Shown here one piece after another: positions 22,276 through 32,851 of a stretch of DNA of 64,000 nucleotides (its first letter is position 1; every line of letters begins with the position of its first letter). The DNA comes from Euptelea pleiosperma (lineage: Eukaryota > Streptophyta > Magnoliopsida > Ranunculales > Eupteleaceae), in contig CM068544.1 of assembly GCA_035048495.1 (NCBI GenBank), positions 12,952,138-13,016,137 on the forward strand, given 5' to 3'. Under the pieces are notes generated by a model. It had not been told where the DNA came from and did not search any database. It worked only from the letters and a program-made list of their open reading frames with translations. Both the position numbers and the translations under genes were made by a program.

Positions 22276-23299
22276 TGAAGGAAAAGAAGATTTAGTGGGT
22301 TACTTACATCCACTGTGATGGTTTTAGTTAAAGTTGTAGTTGCTTCTACAAGCTCTTTGACTGGATTATTCATATTCATCTCTTCTTCAGTAAATTTGTT
22401 ATCCAACGGAGTATATTTCATATTCTGAAATATTTCCTTGATCGTATTAATCTTGTACATTTGAATGGGAGCTTCCATCCAAGTATTTTAGGGCACTGAC
22501 TGTCATTTATTCGCCTAGCACCCAGTGAAGGGATGCTTAGGTAAGCCCAAATCATCAAAACAGGAACACAACCATGGATTATGTAATGTTTCTTTTCTCC
22601 TTCTTCCATTAACTCTTTCTAGAAGTCATTCACCGAGTTGACCAAAGACTCGTACACTACCCGTCCCCACGAAAAGTTGTTGAACTCCTCAAAGTTTTCA
22701 GCTAAGTCAACATACCTCCTGTCTACATTTCTGGATTTATTGGGAAGGAGAAAATTGTGGACAATGTACAACAAATTTAGTCGCGTCCTATCATTAGCGA
22801 CCTCTGCCTCTTCGTTACCTACCAAATTCTTCATTACTTTCTTCAAAGAGTCTTCACGGACATCAAATTTTCTATTCTCAAAGTACTTTGATCTGAATTG
22901 GGATGGGACAGGTTCATCTATTAAACAGAATGAATTGGGTATGGACTTCATGCTCAAGCCTAAAATGTGAGCTACATCCATTTCTTTGAAAGCTAACTCG
23001 ATACCACCGAACTGGAAAACCATACCCTTGGTGTGGTGTTTGAGTAATTCAAAGATTAATGTCGAGTGAGTCTTGAAGCTCTGAACATCCAGAAGAGTAG
23101 AAAAGCAGGAACCTCTGACTCCAACACGCTCTGCTTCGGTCAAATTTGCAAAGAACTTGGTGAGTCCCTCTGCAGAACTTCGAGTGGTTACAATGAGTTT
23201 CTTGCTGCCCATTGTTGATCCTAAGCAGAACCAAATGAGAAAACAAATGAGAAAGTAGAGATAGTATGATAGAAATGGAAAAACAAGAATTTTTTTCAA

Positions 23300-24130
23300 G
23301 GAGAAAACAGACGATAGAAAAGAAGAAAACTGATGATACACAATGAGAAAATCGATGATAGACAAGGAGAAAATCGACGACAGACAAGCAGAAAACATAT
23401 GATAGAAAAGGAGAAAACATATGATAGACAAGGAGAAAATAGACAATAGAAAAGAAGAAAACTAACGATACACAATGAGAAAACCGACGATAGACAAGGA
23501 GAAAACCAATGACAGACAAGCAGAAAACATATGATAGAAAAGGAAAAAAGTGATGATAGACAAGGAGAAAATAGATGACGGAAAAGAAGAAAACTGATGA
23601 TACACAATGAGAAAACTGACGATAGACAAGGAGAAAACTAACGACAGACAAGTAGAAAACATATGATAGAAAAGAAGAAAATAGATGATAGACAAGGAGA
23701 AAACAGACGATAGAAAAGAAGAAAAATGACGATACACAAGAGAAAACTGACGATAGACAAACAAAGAGAAAATCGACGACAGACAAGCAGAAAACATATG
23801 ATTGAAAAGGAGAAAACAGACGATAGAAAATGAGATAAAAGAAAAAAAAAGATGAGAAAATAGAAGAAGAGCAAAAGGAGACGACAGAATAGTGAAAAAA
23901 AAAAGACAAGCAGAAAACATATGATAGAAAAGGAGAAAACAGACAATAAAAAAGGAGAAAATAGAAAAAAAGATGACCAAACAAAAGAAGAGCAAAAGGA
24001 GACAACAGACAAGTGAAAAAGAGACAAACAGAAAACATATGATAGAAAAGGAGAAAACAGACGATTTAGAAAATAGAAAAAAAAGAGGAAAAAACAAAAG
24101 AGCAAAAGGAGACGACAGACAAGTGAAAAA
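23300..24130. repeat. 22-bp minisatellite array 3, first intron
   Basis: About 35 copies, with typical cores GATAGACAAGGAGAAAAC and GACAGACAAGCAGAAAACAT. The array fills the inferred first intron of the Ulp1-type gene. A donor-like CAG|GTATGA (minus) lies at about 24150 and the acceptor TTCTGCTTAG just before 23223. On the gene's sense strand the array is T-rich, which suits a plant intron. Confidence 0.85.
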
Positions 24131-24427
24131 AGACAAGTTTCATACCTGTATGGGAGAGAAGGTAGCAATTTGTCTTTGAGATGGTGAAGGTGAGAGCGAA
24201 TTCATAAAAATTGTAGAGCTCGGTCGTTCAAAATTTGTCTGTATTCACCACTTCCAATGAAGGATGAAGTTTTGGAGGGATTTTTCTCGTAGCTATTAAT
24301 GAGACAGGACAGGACGTCGGTTTAGTATGATCCCCAACCATTGATGATAATCTAACGGTGCTTTTAAACCGTCATTGGGAAAAGGATGCCTTTTGAAGGG
24401 TAAAATTGGTAATCGTAGTGTTAACAC
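24131..24427 (-). other. Possible 5' exon and upstream flank of the Ulp1-type gene
   Basis: On the minus strand a short non-coding exon may end at about 24150 at CAG|GTATGA. Beyond it no gene, clear TATA box or terminal inverted repeat was recognised. Confidence 0.3.
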
Positions 24428-24570
24428 AGAGTAAACCTCGCTCACACACCGCAATGAGCAAAGCCGATCACAGCCAACAATATGTCCACTAGAAGTGCCA
24501 CGTGGCTCCTATAGTTGGTTGTGATCGACTTCACTCACTACGGGATGTGAGCGAGCGAGTTGTTTACTCT
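24428..24570. repeat. Small foldback element
   Basis: The ends AGAGTAAAC and GTTTACTCT are inverted. The arms continue with CTCGCTCACA / TGTGAGCGAG and GATCACAGCCAAC / GTTGGTTGTGATC. The whole 143 bp is close to an imperfect palindrome. No obvious target duplication was found. It could be a MITE or a remnant of a MULE terminus. Confidence 0.6.
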
Positions 24571-24667
24571 TCAAAAGTACACCTAATCAAATCATATCAA
24601 CTAACATACCATCAATTCCCTTCTTATCATGCAACTCCCTTCATCATTTGTTTTCTGAACTTCAAGA

Positions 24668-24805
24668 CTGACGATAGGAAAGGAGGAAAACGACGATAGA
24701 CAAGGAGAAAAAGAACAAGAGAAAAGTAGAAAATAGACGATATACAAAGATAAAACAGACGACAGATAAGAGGAAAACAGACCATAGATAAGAGGAAAAC
24801 AAACG
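24668..24805. repeat. 22-bp minisatellite array 4a
   Basis: About six copies in the same orientation as arrays 1-3 (cores GACGATAGACAAGGAGAAAA and CAGACGACAGATAAGAGGAAAA). It ends about 20 bp before an inverted array. Confidence 0.8.
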
Positions 24806-24824
24806 AGTTGGAGTGGACTATTTT

Positions 24825-25030
24825 CTGCTTGTCTATCGTCTGCTATCCTCTCGTCTATCGTCTGTTTTCTTGTTGTCTCTTGTCTGTTTTACTTTTTATG
24901 TCGTATGTTCTCCTTTTGTCTGCGGTCTGTTTTCTCGTTCTATATCGCCTATTTTTTTTGTTTGTCGTATATTGACTTCTGTCGTCTGTTTTCTCTTTCA
25001 TTTGTTTTCTCGTTTTATATCATCTATATT
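24825..25030. repeat. 22-bp minisatellite array 4b, inverted
   Basis: About nine copies of the reverse complement of the 22-bp unit (TCGTCTGTTTTCTC, TCTATCGTCTG). With array 4a it forms a large inverted repeat. It ends at GATGCGACAAAAGC, where unrelated sequence begins. Confidence 0.8.
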
Positions 25031-25864
25031 CTACTAGGATGCGACAAAAGCTCTCAGCTGATAGATAGCAGAAAGTTGGGATTGGGAATGCAAATAAAGT
25101 TAGAACATTGTTACAAAATCAAAGTACAAATGAATACATTCTTGAGCAAAATAGTCTTTCCCATGCAAAGAATGTTTGTCGTATACCATTATTCTCTTTT
25201 ACTATCATCAAGAACCTCTCCTCTTGAGATCCATACAAACATAGCACTAGCTATCAAGCCTAAAATGAGATCCATACAAGCACAACACTAGCTATCAACA
25301 GACTCAATCCTTTATTGTCACTGTCGTCGCCGCTTATATGAAATCATTGCAAGTGGGAGGTCTCCATTCCAATTTATCATATCCATACAAGGGGAAGCTA
25401 CAGGAATGACTAGGGGAAAAAATCTAAACAAAGATGTTAAGAGGGGAATGCAGCACCATCTATGAAGCCTAAAATGAGATCCATAAAAACACAACACTAA
25501 CTATCAACAGACTCAATCCTTTTGTCACTGTCGTCGCTGCTTATATGTAATCATTGCAAGTGGGAGGTCTCAATTCTGGTTTATCAGCTGACTGCACATG
25601 CTGAGCATATGCAGGAGGAGAAGCATGCTAAGTTTGCTTCTCTTGATGAGCATGACAAGCTCAAGGCAGGACGACGTTGGAATCTTCAAGGAACCAATTC
25701 TTTTCCATTCCACCCATTCCCAGCTTCACTAAATCCTTCTTTGTCTTTTACGACAACATCATAATAATCGGAGTCCATTTTGAGAAAGAGAAACAGATCA
25801 GTTGCAATAGAAAAATAGGATCACAAATGAAAGTAATAAAGGAATAGACAATAACCAAGGGGAA
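25031..25864. other. Region with a 209-bp tandem duplication
   Basis: The segment starting AAGCCTAAAATGAGATCC at 25256 recurs at 25465, including CAACAGACTCAATCC and TCATTGCAAGTGGGAGGTCT. A third, partial copy of GAGATCCATACAAACA lies at 25226. The rest of this interval has no recognised gene except the fragment entered separately. Confidence 0.7.
25583..25764 (+). pseudogene. Unidentified coding-like fragment
   Basis: A plus-strand frame from about 25583 to 25764 reads like real protein in its first 40 codons, with a charged, helix-like stretch (HMQEEKHAKFASLDEHDK). It is not related to the 22-bp arrays around it. I do not recognise the family. Inside a MULE-like region it may be a captured host-gene exon (Pack-MULE style), but it may also be chance. 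Confidence 0.25.
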
Positions 25865-26234
25865 AAAAGAAGATAGAAGAGGAGAAAACCGATGACAGAA
25901 GAGGATAAAATCGACAACAGAAAAGGAGAAAACAGACGACATAAGAGGAGAAAAACAACGACAGAAGAGTAGAAAATCGACGACAAAATAGGAGAAAACA
26001 GACGACATAAGAGGAGAAAACAGACGACAGAATAGGAGAAAGCAGACACCATAAGAAGAGAAAACAGACGACATAAGAGGAGAAAACAAATGATAGACAA
26101 GGGGACAAGCAATGATAGCGAAAGGGAAAATAGATGATTACCAAGAGAAAAGAGGATGACAGTAGAGGAGAAAATAGTCAATAGAAGAGGAGAAAACAGA
26201 CGATAACCAAGGGGAAAAGCGATGATAGACAAGG
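25865..26234. repeat. 22-bp minisatellite array 5
   Basis: About 16 copies (cores GACAGAAGAGGAGAAAAC and GACATAAGAGGAGAAAAC). The last unit is cut after GATGATAGACAAGG, where the LTR of the Tat/Ogre-like element begins at 26235. The array is thus older than that insertion. Confidence 0.85.
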
Positions 26235-26378
26235 TGTTGATAGTGAAATATGGATTGTTACGAAAATCACGACCAAGGGATGCAAAAGCTGACTATCAAA
26301 GTCAAAGTCAAATTGTGTAGTAGTGGACCAATCAGAGCAGAGGACTTTAAGAGGATATTTTACTAGGGAGATGAGACC

Positions 26379-26914
26379 ATATGGTTGTGTAAGAGATGAG
26401 AATACACAACCGTATTCAGTCAGAGATGGCACAACTTGCACAGATTTCAAGAAAATGGAGATGGACAATTTTGAGCAGAACCAGGACATACCTTCATAAA
26501 GTAATTACATACGGTTGTGTAAGGCATATGGATACACAACCGTATGCCCTCAGATTGGGCAGAATAGGGCTGGATTTCTACATAAAGGGCATGCCTCAAT
26601 TTCTGAGCCAACCACCCACAGATTAGAGAAACTAGTTGGATATGGTTGTGTAGGAAGGGAAGCTACACAACTGTATGGAGTCAGATCTGGAAGATCTAAA
26701 GTAACAAAGGAGAAAAAGCACATGTGCCATTTTCCTCGAGATGTGTGCAAAGGATGAAAAAAGTAATGATACACAACCGTATGCAGTTAAAATTTTAGGG
26801 AGGTCTTTCATTTATCCAGAAAAGCACATAGGCCATTTTCCTCGAAAAGCGTGTAGAATTAATAAGAGTTAGTGCCATACGGTTGTGTATCTCTAGGGAC
26901 ACTACAATCGTATG
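26379..26914. repeat. Tandem hairpin array, CATACGGTTGTGTA type
   Basis: Inverted pairs CATACGGTTGTGTA / TACACAACCGTATG or close variants, with loops of about 11 bases, lie at 26379-26415, 26508-26546 (14-bp arms, perfect), 26640-26676 and 26876-26914. A half-copy is at 26770-26783. Centres are spaced about 120-130 bp. The array lies upstream of the LTR's TATA box. Confidence 0.85.
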
Positions 26915-27013
26915 CAATCATGTTTAAAGATTATTTGTAATTTTTCATTATTTTAATCATTTTTTTCTTATAAAGGTGAGTCTGCAACATGTGCAGACCC
27001 CTCTCCAGAATTC

Positions 27014-27022
27014 TATAAATAG
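27014..27022 (+). promoter_or_regulatory. TATA box of the Tat/Ogre-like LTR
   Basis: TATAAATAG in the context TTCTATAAATAGAGGACTC, a canonical plant TATA box. It lies about 100 bp after the hairpin array in the LTR, so it probably marks the U3 core promoter, with transcription starting about 30 bp downstream. Confidence 0.6.
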
Positions 27023-27687
27023 AGGACTCTAGGGACAGAAAAGGGGATCTTCGACTATTTCATTGTGATAAGGCTATATACTCTATCGAAATTCATCTAG
27101 AATTTGACTTAGTGTTTTCCTTCAGTGTATGTGAGATTTACCGAAGAAATATAGAATCTCAAGTTCAGATATCCTGTACAACATTAGTAAAAAGGTAATT
27201 CCTAATGAACTATACCGGATAGATGTTCCTCTTCTAAGGACTCTATGCCGGGTTACTATGAGATTAATACTTGAGTGATGTACTCCCCGTCTTGAGGGAA
27301 ATGGATTGAAGCAAGAGAACAAGCCTATCCTTTGTGGGTCCAGGGGATTCCGCTTAGGGTCGGAAAACGGTTAAGGATCCGGCACTTAGAATCTAATGGA
27401 GTTATCTCACCTCATAGATGTTTCTGTCACATCGTTTAATGAACCTATTAATGTTATTGAGACCCGGAGATCTTCTCCTTCTTAATGAACCTATTAATGT
27501 TATTGATATCTGGAGATTTTCTCTCCATTGTTTAAAGCATGATGCTTAAAAGATAATCATGAACTAATCAATGAATTAATTAAATCATACACCTTTGAGA
27601 CTACCCAAGTAGAGGATGACTCCATTTAACAATGTTTTAAACCCGTTGGATGCATTTTGGACATTCCCTAGTCCCTTAGTATGACAG

Positions 27688-30600
27688 TGAAAGTTGGATT
27701 TTTCCGTGTCGTTGGTTACGGAAACCCTAACTTCAACACATTTTTAATTAATCCGAGACATTTAACCTGTAAAATGAGCAATTTTGCATAGTGGCTCGTG
27801 TCGGATGTCGATCCGCACTCGGGATTAGTCGGATTAGCGCGAGTAAGAACAAAAACTGACGGATCATCACAAGAAATAATAGATAAAAACAAACTTCATC
27901 ATTCAGTGATCAAATGTTTATTACAATGCTTGAATCGAAAATAACATATAAGAAGATAAACTAAAAAGCAATTTTAAAGAAGAAAATTCTAGAGAGAGTT
28001 AAAGAGAGAAAATGAAGTGAGAGAGTATTTCTAGAGAGAGAGAACTATCAAGAAGGCTATTCTAGAGAGAGAAACTATGTAGCGAAGAGAGAAATAGATA
28101 GAGAAATCTAGAGAGAGAACTACCCTAGAGAGAGAATGTTAGAGAGAAAGTGAGAAAAACTAAAGAGAGGTAGAGATAGAAACTAGAGAGAGATTGAGAT
28201 GGAGAATTACCTCTCACTTACCGACATATCAGATCAACCATGAGGAAGGCACATGCAAGGGTCCGGTTGTGCTACCATAGATTAATTGCCCAAGTGTGAA
28301 GCACAGACAATGCATGGCAGCAAGGAAGTCGAAGTTGAATGCGAGGGTGATTTAGCAACTGGTTTTGATGGTCGGCTTGGTGATCTTGGATGCAAGGTGG
28401 TACCTCGAAGGTGCAAGTTGGAGCCAACAACGTTGGCAGCAAGGGAGTAACTCGAGTTGAGAGTTTTGCCGGAGAAGGAGCCAAGGGTGGCTAGTGACGG
28501 AGGCAGTGGTGCTGCCCACAGATGCAGGCGATGTGCAGCTAGTAGTTGCTGTTTGTCAGCGAGGCAGCAAGGTGTTGCTGTTGCACCGGAGTAGAGACGT
28601 GTAGCAGCGGAGAGGGCGGACTGACCTGCTAGGTGGTGGTTGGTGGTAATGAAAGGAGAAAGAGGCGCTGACTGTTGGTAGCGTGGTGGAAGGTGTGCCC
28701 GTGTGAAGGAGGCGGCAGCAAGGTGTTGCTGTTGCAGGCGGGCTGAGGAAGATGGAACGCAGCAGGTTCGTGGTTGCACAGTGGTGAACCATGAAACGTT
28801 CAGATCTGGAGGTGTGGATAGAAGGTTGCTGTATGCTACAACGTGGAGGCGCTGTGGTTTGGCGGTGAAGAAGGAGGAAACGGGAAGTTAGTGTAGCACC
28901 GTTTGGAGAGGGAATGGAGAGAGAGAGATAGGGGTGAAACGATGGAGCACCTTGTGCTCACCGTGAAGACAGCAGGTGGCCGGAGTTGCAGGCGGCAACT
29001 CCGGCGATTGCAAGTTAAAAAAAAGATGAAGAAGAGGGAGATGAACGCCTGACCTGTGGAGGGAGCAAGCAGAAGGAAGAGAAGGGGGTTAGGATAGGGG
29101 AAGGAGAGATGGCAAGAAGAGGAAAGAAGCGAGGAGGCTGTAGGCTGGTTGCTGTGCAGGTTTCCGGCGAGCTTCTCGCCGTAGAAGACGATCGGAGTTG
29201 CACCTGCAACTCCGGTGGAATTAAAGGAAAAGAAGAAGAAGAAGACTGAGGACAAGAAGAAGAAGAAAACGAAGAGGAAGAAGAAGAAAACGAAGAGGAA
29301 GAAGAAGGATAGGAGGAGAGGGGGAGAAGCTCACCGTTTTCTGCTGTGAAGATGACGGTGATGGAGCATGGTTCGCCGGCCGGAGTTGCAGACCTGCAAC
29401 TCCAGCAAAAGAAGAATAAAACGAAGAGGAGGAAGAGGAGAAGAAGAAGAAGAAGAAGAAGAAGAAGAAGAAGAAGAAGAAAAAGGAGAAGAAGGAAACC
29501 AGTCGCCGGAGTTGGCTCGCCGGTGTAGCTCGCCTGATTAGTAGAGAAGAAGAGAAAGAAGAAAAAGAAGAAGGAAGAAAGAGGAGGGGGAAGAGACCAA
29601 AAAAGGAGAGGGGTCTTAGGGTTTTCAACCCCTCTTCACAATGAGAAACCGTGGGTTTCTAAACTTAGAAACTCACGGTTTCTAAAAAAATTATCTTATT
29701 TTTATTTTTGAAAAGTGATAAGTGGGTTACGGGCTTGGGCTCGTGGGCTATTTGGCCATGACCACCAGGCCAAAAGCTGATGCCACGTGTTGGCCAGTGG
29801 TTGGCCGAGAGATGACGCCACGAGTCGGCCAGTGGTTGGCCAATGGGAATGCTAAAAATCGTGGGCCCAGAGTGCATCGGCCATGGGCCAGAAGGTAGGT
29901 GAGAATGATAGTGGGCCACTGGGCTCGATGGATGTGGGTTAGGGTGCATTTGGTTGCCAGAGGAGAAAAATGCATTTTCCCCTTGAAATACCCATCAAGG
30001 AAAAATGTATTTTCCTTTCTTCGGAAATCGAGCTCTACGCTCTCAGCCACAATCAACCATCTGAGGCATTTCTCTACAATCAAGCCTGCCTTAGGGACTG
30101 ATATTTTACAATGGAGATCGGGTGGTTGATAGGATGGATGATCGACTGATCGGTAGCACGATTGGATGGTCGGATGCATAGAATTGATAGATCAGATGGC
30201 GATCTATAGAGATTCAACGGCCCGATGGAAGATCCAACGGTCAGAAAGCTAAGGGAGATGAGACAGAGCCAATGAGCAGGAGTTCTGGGGTTAAGTCAAT
30301 AGATTCGAGGACCGAGAAATGAAGAGAGAGAATAAGGAGAGATGAGAGAGAAAATATCAGAAAAAGTATTGGCAGAGGGTCATGAACCCTGGTTTTCCAT
30401 TGTTCTTCACTTGAGCTTTGCCAGTAGAGCAGGCCATCATTTGATGTGGCTTTAAATGTTTTGGTCCTTCTCTTGGTTATCAGCTCTCCCGCTCTCGTGG
30501 TTCCTTGGGCCAGCTCTTCGATCCCCTTGTTCAGCCCATAATAGGCTCATATCTTCTAGACATAGCCTGTGGACTCTTTAAGCTTTGATAATGGGCTTTC

Positions 30601-30879
30601 ATGATCCATGTGGGCCCACTAGTCTCGAGAATCATCCAATCAGGATTTCCTGCGACAGAAGAAGCGCGTAATGAGACTTTATCAGAACGGCTTAATATCT
30701 AGACTTCCGAAAATGTGTTTAATGCATGCAAATATACCATTTCGTCCAGAAAAGTGTGTTCTACGCAATGAGATAGACTCTTACGTAGAAAAGTGGATAA
30801 TTAGAGCAGTTTTACGTAGGAGAGTGCGATAATGCTAAAAAGATAATTGCTTAAAATAAGCACTTTTGAGCGAATATCA
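27688..30879 (-). repeat. 3' LTR of the non-autonomous element
   Basis: Read on minus, it starts TGATATTCGCTC at 30879 and ends CCAACTTTCA at 27688. It contains hairpins CCGGAGTTGC / GCAACTCCGG (28980-29004), CGGAGTTGCA / TGCAACTCCG (29193-29214) and 29381-29404; the U3 hairpin 29644-29683; a GAA tract (about 29443-29480); and repeated TTGGCCAGTGGTTGGCC words. Open frames within it are composition artefacts. Confidence 0.92.
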
Positions 30880-32422
30880 CAACCCCCAACCAGCATATTG
30901 CCAATCCTTGGCAATTAGTGAGAAATAAATGAGCTTAAAAGGGCTCTGCACATGCTGCACACTTTTTCATATTAGCCAAAGGAAAACACCGTTCGTCATA
31001 TCATTGAATGAATGCAAAAATAGTTACATGTTAGCGAAGAGTTTGAAAGTTTTGGCAAGACTACAGACTGATAATCATGACCCAGAATAGTCAGACTCTG
31101 CGTGTGTGTGTGCTCAACATTCTCATCATTCGACAGTAAAGATTTTCAGATCACCTCTAAGTTTTTATGCCTTGACCTCAAATCTCACATGTTCAGCACT
31201 CAGAATAGAATCACACAAGAAGGGTTTTCTTCTTTTCTCTCAATTTATATGTGAGGAGATGTGTTGATATATGAAAGCAAAGATCTCACATATGTATTAT
31301 TTGAAGGAAGGACATCTTTAACAGAAGAAGATCTCATGATTGGAATACCACTTCACTCGGGAACGTCAGATCAAACTCTATAGCTTCTCTTTCTCCAATC
31401 TCCACATTTTATGATCGTACTATCCTAGAATCAAGTAGGACTTTCCTGGGTTGTAATGAGGCTTAGGTCAGGTGTAGAGAGATAAAGGGATACAGGATTT
31501 CAAAGATCTTCAGAGGATATTGCCATTTTCTTGCATTTTTCCTGCGACGTAACACCATTATCTGGTTCTTTTTCCTTTTTTCGTATTTTTCTCTTTTTCT
31601 TGATATTTCTGAGACTGCTCAATTTCTTTTCAGCTCTTCTTCATACTTTCTTTCTATATTTTGTTTTTGGCTTGAACTACTTTCTTTTCCTTTTGATTCT
31701 TCTTCTTTACTTTTCTTTTTCACGGTACACCCACATCAGTTATTCTTTTGTCCATCTCAAAATAAGGGTAGCCAGTCATGTTTCGTAGTTGGACTGGATT
31801 TTAGGTTGATGGGTTTGCAAAGAAAAGGCTTTTATAGAAAGGTTCAAAGGGTTTCTAGTGAAGTATAATTCAGGTGAGTAAAAAGGCTGAATGGTTCAGA
31901 AAAAATGGCCTAAATCATTTTCTAGGGTTTGCACTATCATGTATACTGTCTTGACTGAATATAGAGAAGGTTCTGTCGTAGTAATCCAATGTTGATGTCG
32001 TTCCGAGTTCCATGATCGAAGCAAAAGATAATGAGATCTCTCAACGAATATTGCGGGCATGAAGAATAGTGAGTCATGCATTGACTCAGGATTATTGTAT
32101 AACTCTCTGAAATGATTAAAGGTTCGAAAGCTCACTGGGTTAGGTCTCCACAATTCTTCTCATAGGATCTCTAGAATTTCCAAACTTAGGATGACTCTGA
32201 TGTTGATAGTGTACAATTGTGCCGAATCTGAGTTTTTCTAAGTTTTCAAACCTACTGTAGTCACACTTGACTTGACTCAACGCTAACTTTAAACAAAAAT
32301 TGACATCCTCAATACTGACTTAACGGAGGTTTTCAGCTAATCAAAGTCAGGGTATTTGACACATTTTTGAAATTCTAGAAAACTTTTGGAGAACATCGGA
32401 AATCACCCAAAAAACTTTTTTC

Positions 32423-32455
<33 letters not shown>

Positions 32456-32851
32456 CAAAATGAAGACATGAGTTTTGGTAAATACCCACCCCCAACCAAA
32501 ATATGGCACCGTCCTCGGTGCTCATGACCGGGACATAAAATGATAACAAATCAGTGATGATGATGCAAAGATTCAGGAAAGATGTTACCAAGTCGGCAGA
32601 AACTCGACAGTGTGTGATACCTGATGATCGGAAGAATGAATGTACCTGCATTGCCAAAGATATAACAATAATCACAAATGCATGAGACTCATGTACTCTA
32701 GGAATACCGGAATTGCCTTTCCGAAAGCGCTAAGTTTTACGTCTTCAGCCAGACATGACGGGGGTATATCAAGTACCCCCAACCAGGTTAAAACTTATGG
32801 AGACTGAGTGAATCTGCAGTCTTCCTGACACCTAAGGTGGAACGGAAACAG
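30880..32851 (-). other. 3' non-coding region of the non-autonomous element
   Basis: It corresponds to 46994-48913 of the autonomous-type copy. No envelope-like ORF is present. The sequence next to the LTR reads GGTTGGGGGTTG on the minus strand, a G-rich stretch in the position of a polypurine tract though not a clean one. A homopolymer T run lies at about 32420-32453. Confidence 0.7.

Larger units (their letters stand above)
18453..23212 (-). pseudogene. Ulp1-type (C48) protease gene of a MULE, broken
   Basis: Start chosen at 23212 (MGSKKLIV...), just inside an exon that opens at 23223 after a TTCTGCTTAG acceptor. The first part resembles the DUF1985/plant-mobile-domain region of MULE-borne Ulp1 proteins (FGGIELAFKEMDVAHILGL, IWAYLSIPSLG). 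A basic and Glu/Lys-rich coiled-coil region follows. The C-terminal C48 protease domain keeps its catalytic set: His in DHDHW (about 18780), Asp in ILDSL (about 18730), Gln in PKQTN and Cys in NHDCSVY (about 18574). Clean splice sites survive: donors at 22307, 19183 and 19007; acceptors before 22080, 19097 and 18928. Breaks include an in-frame TAG (22619-22621), a frameshift near 22475, stops near 21880 and 19196, a frameshift near 18660 and the copia-like LTR. Such proteases remove SUMO-like modifiers; their role in MULEs is unknown. Confidence 0.8.

Noticed and set aside
23638..24168. Long overlapping minus-strand frames (176-329 codons) across array 3
   Set aside because: They run through the 22-bp minisatellite in an inferred intron; only the part after 23212 matches protein-like sequence.
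28282..28779. 165-codon frame, seen again as 243 codons in the other LTR (37113-37844)
   Set aside because: It recurs only because the two LTRs are copies of each other. One substitution changes its length, and the solo LTR of the same subfamily does not keep it.
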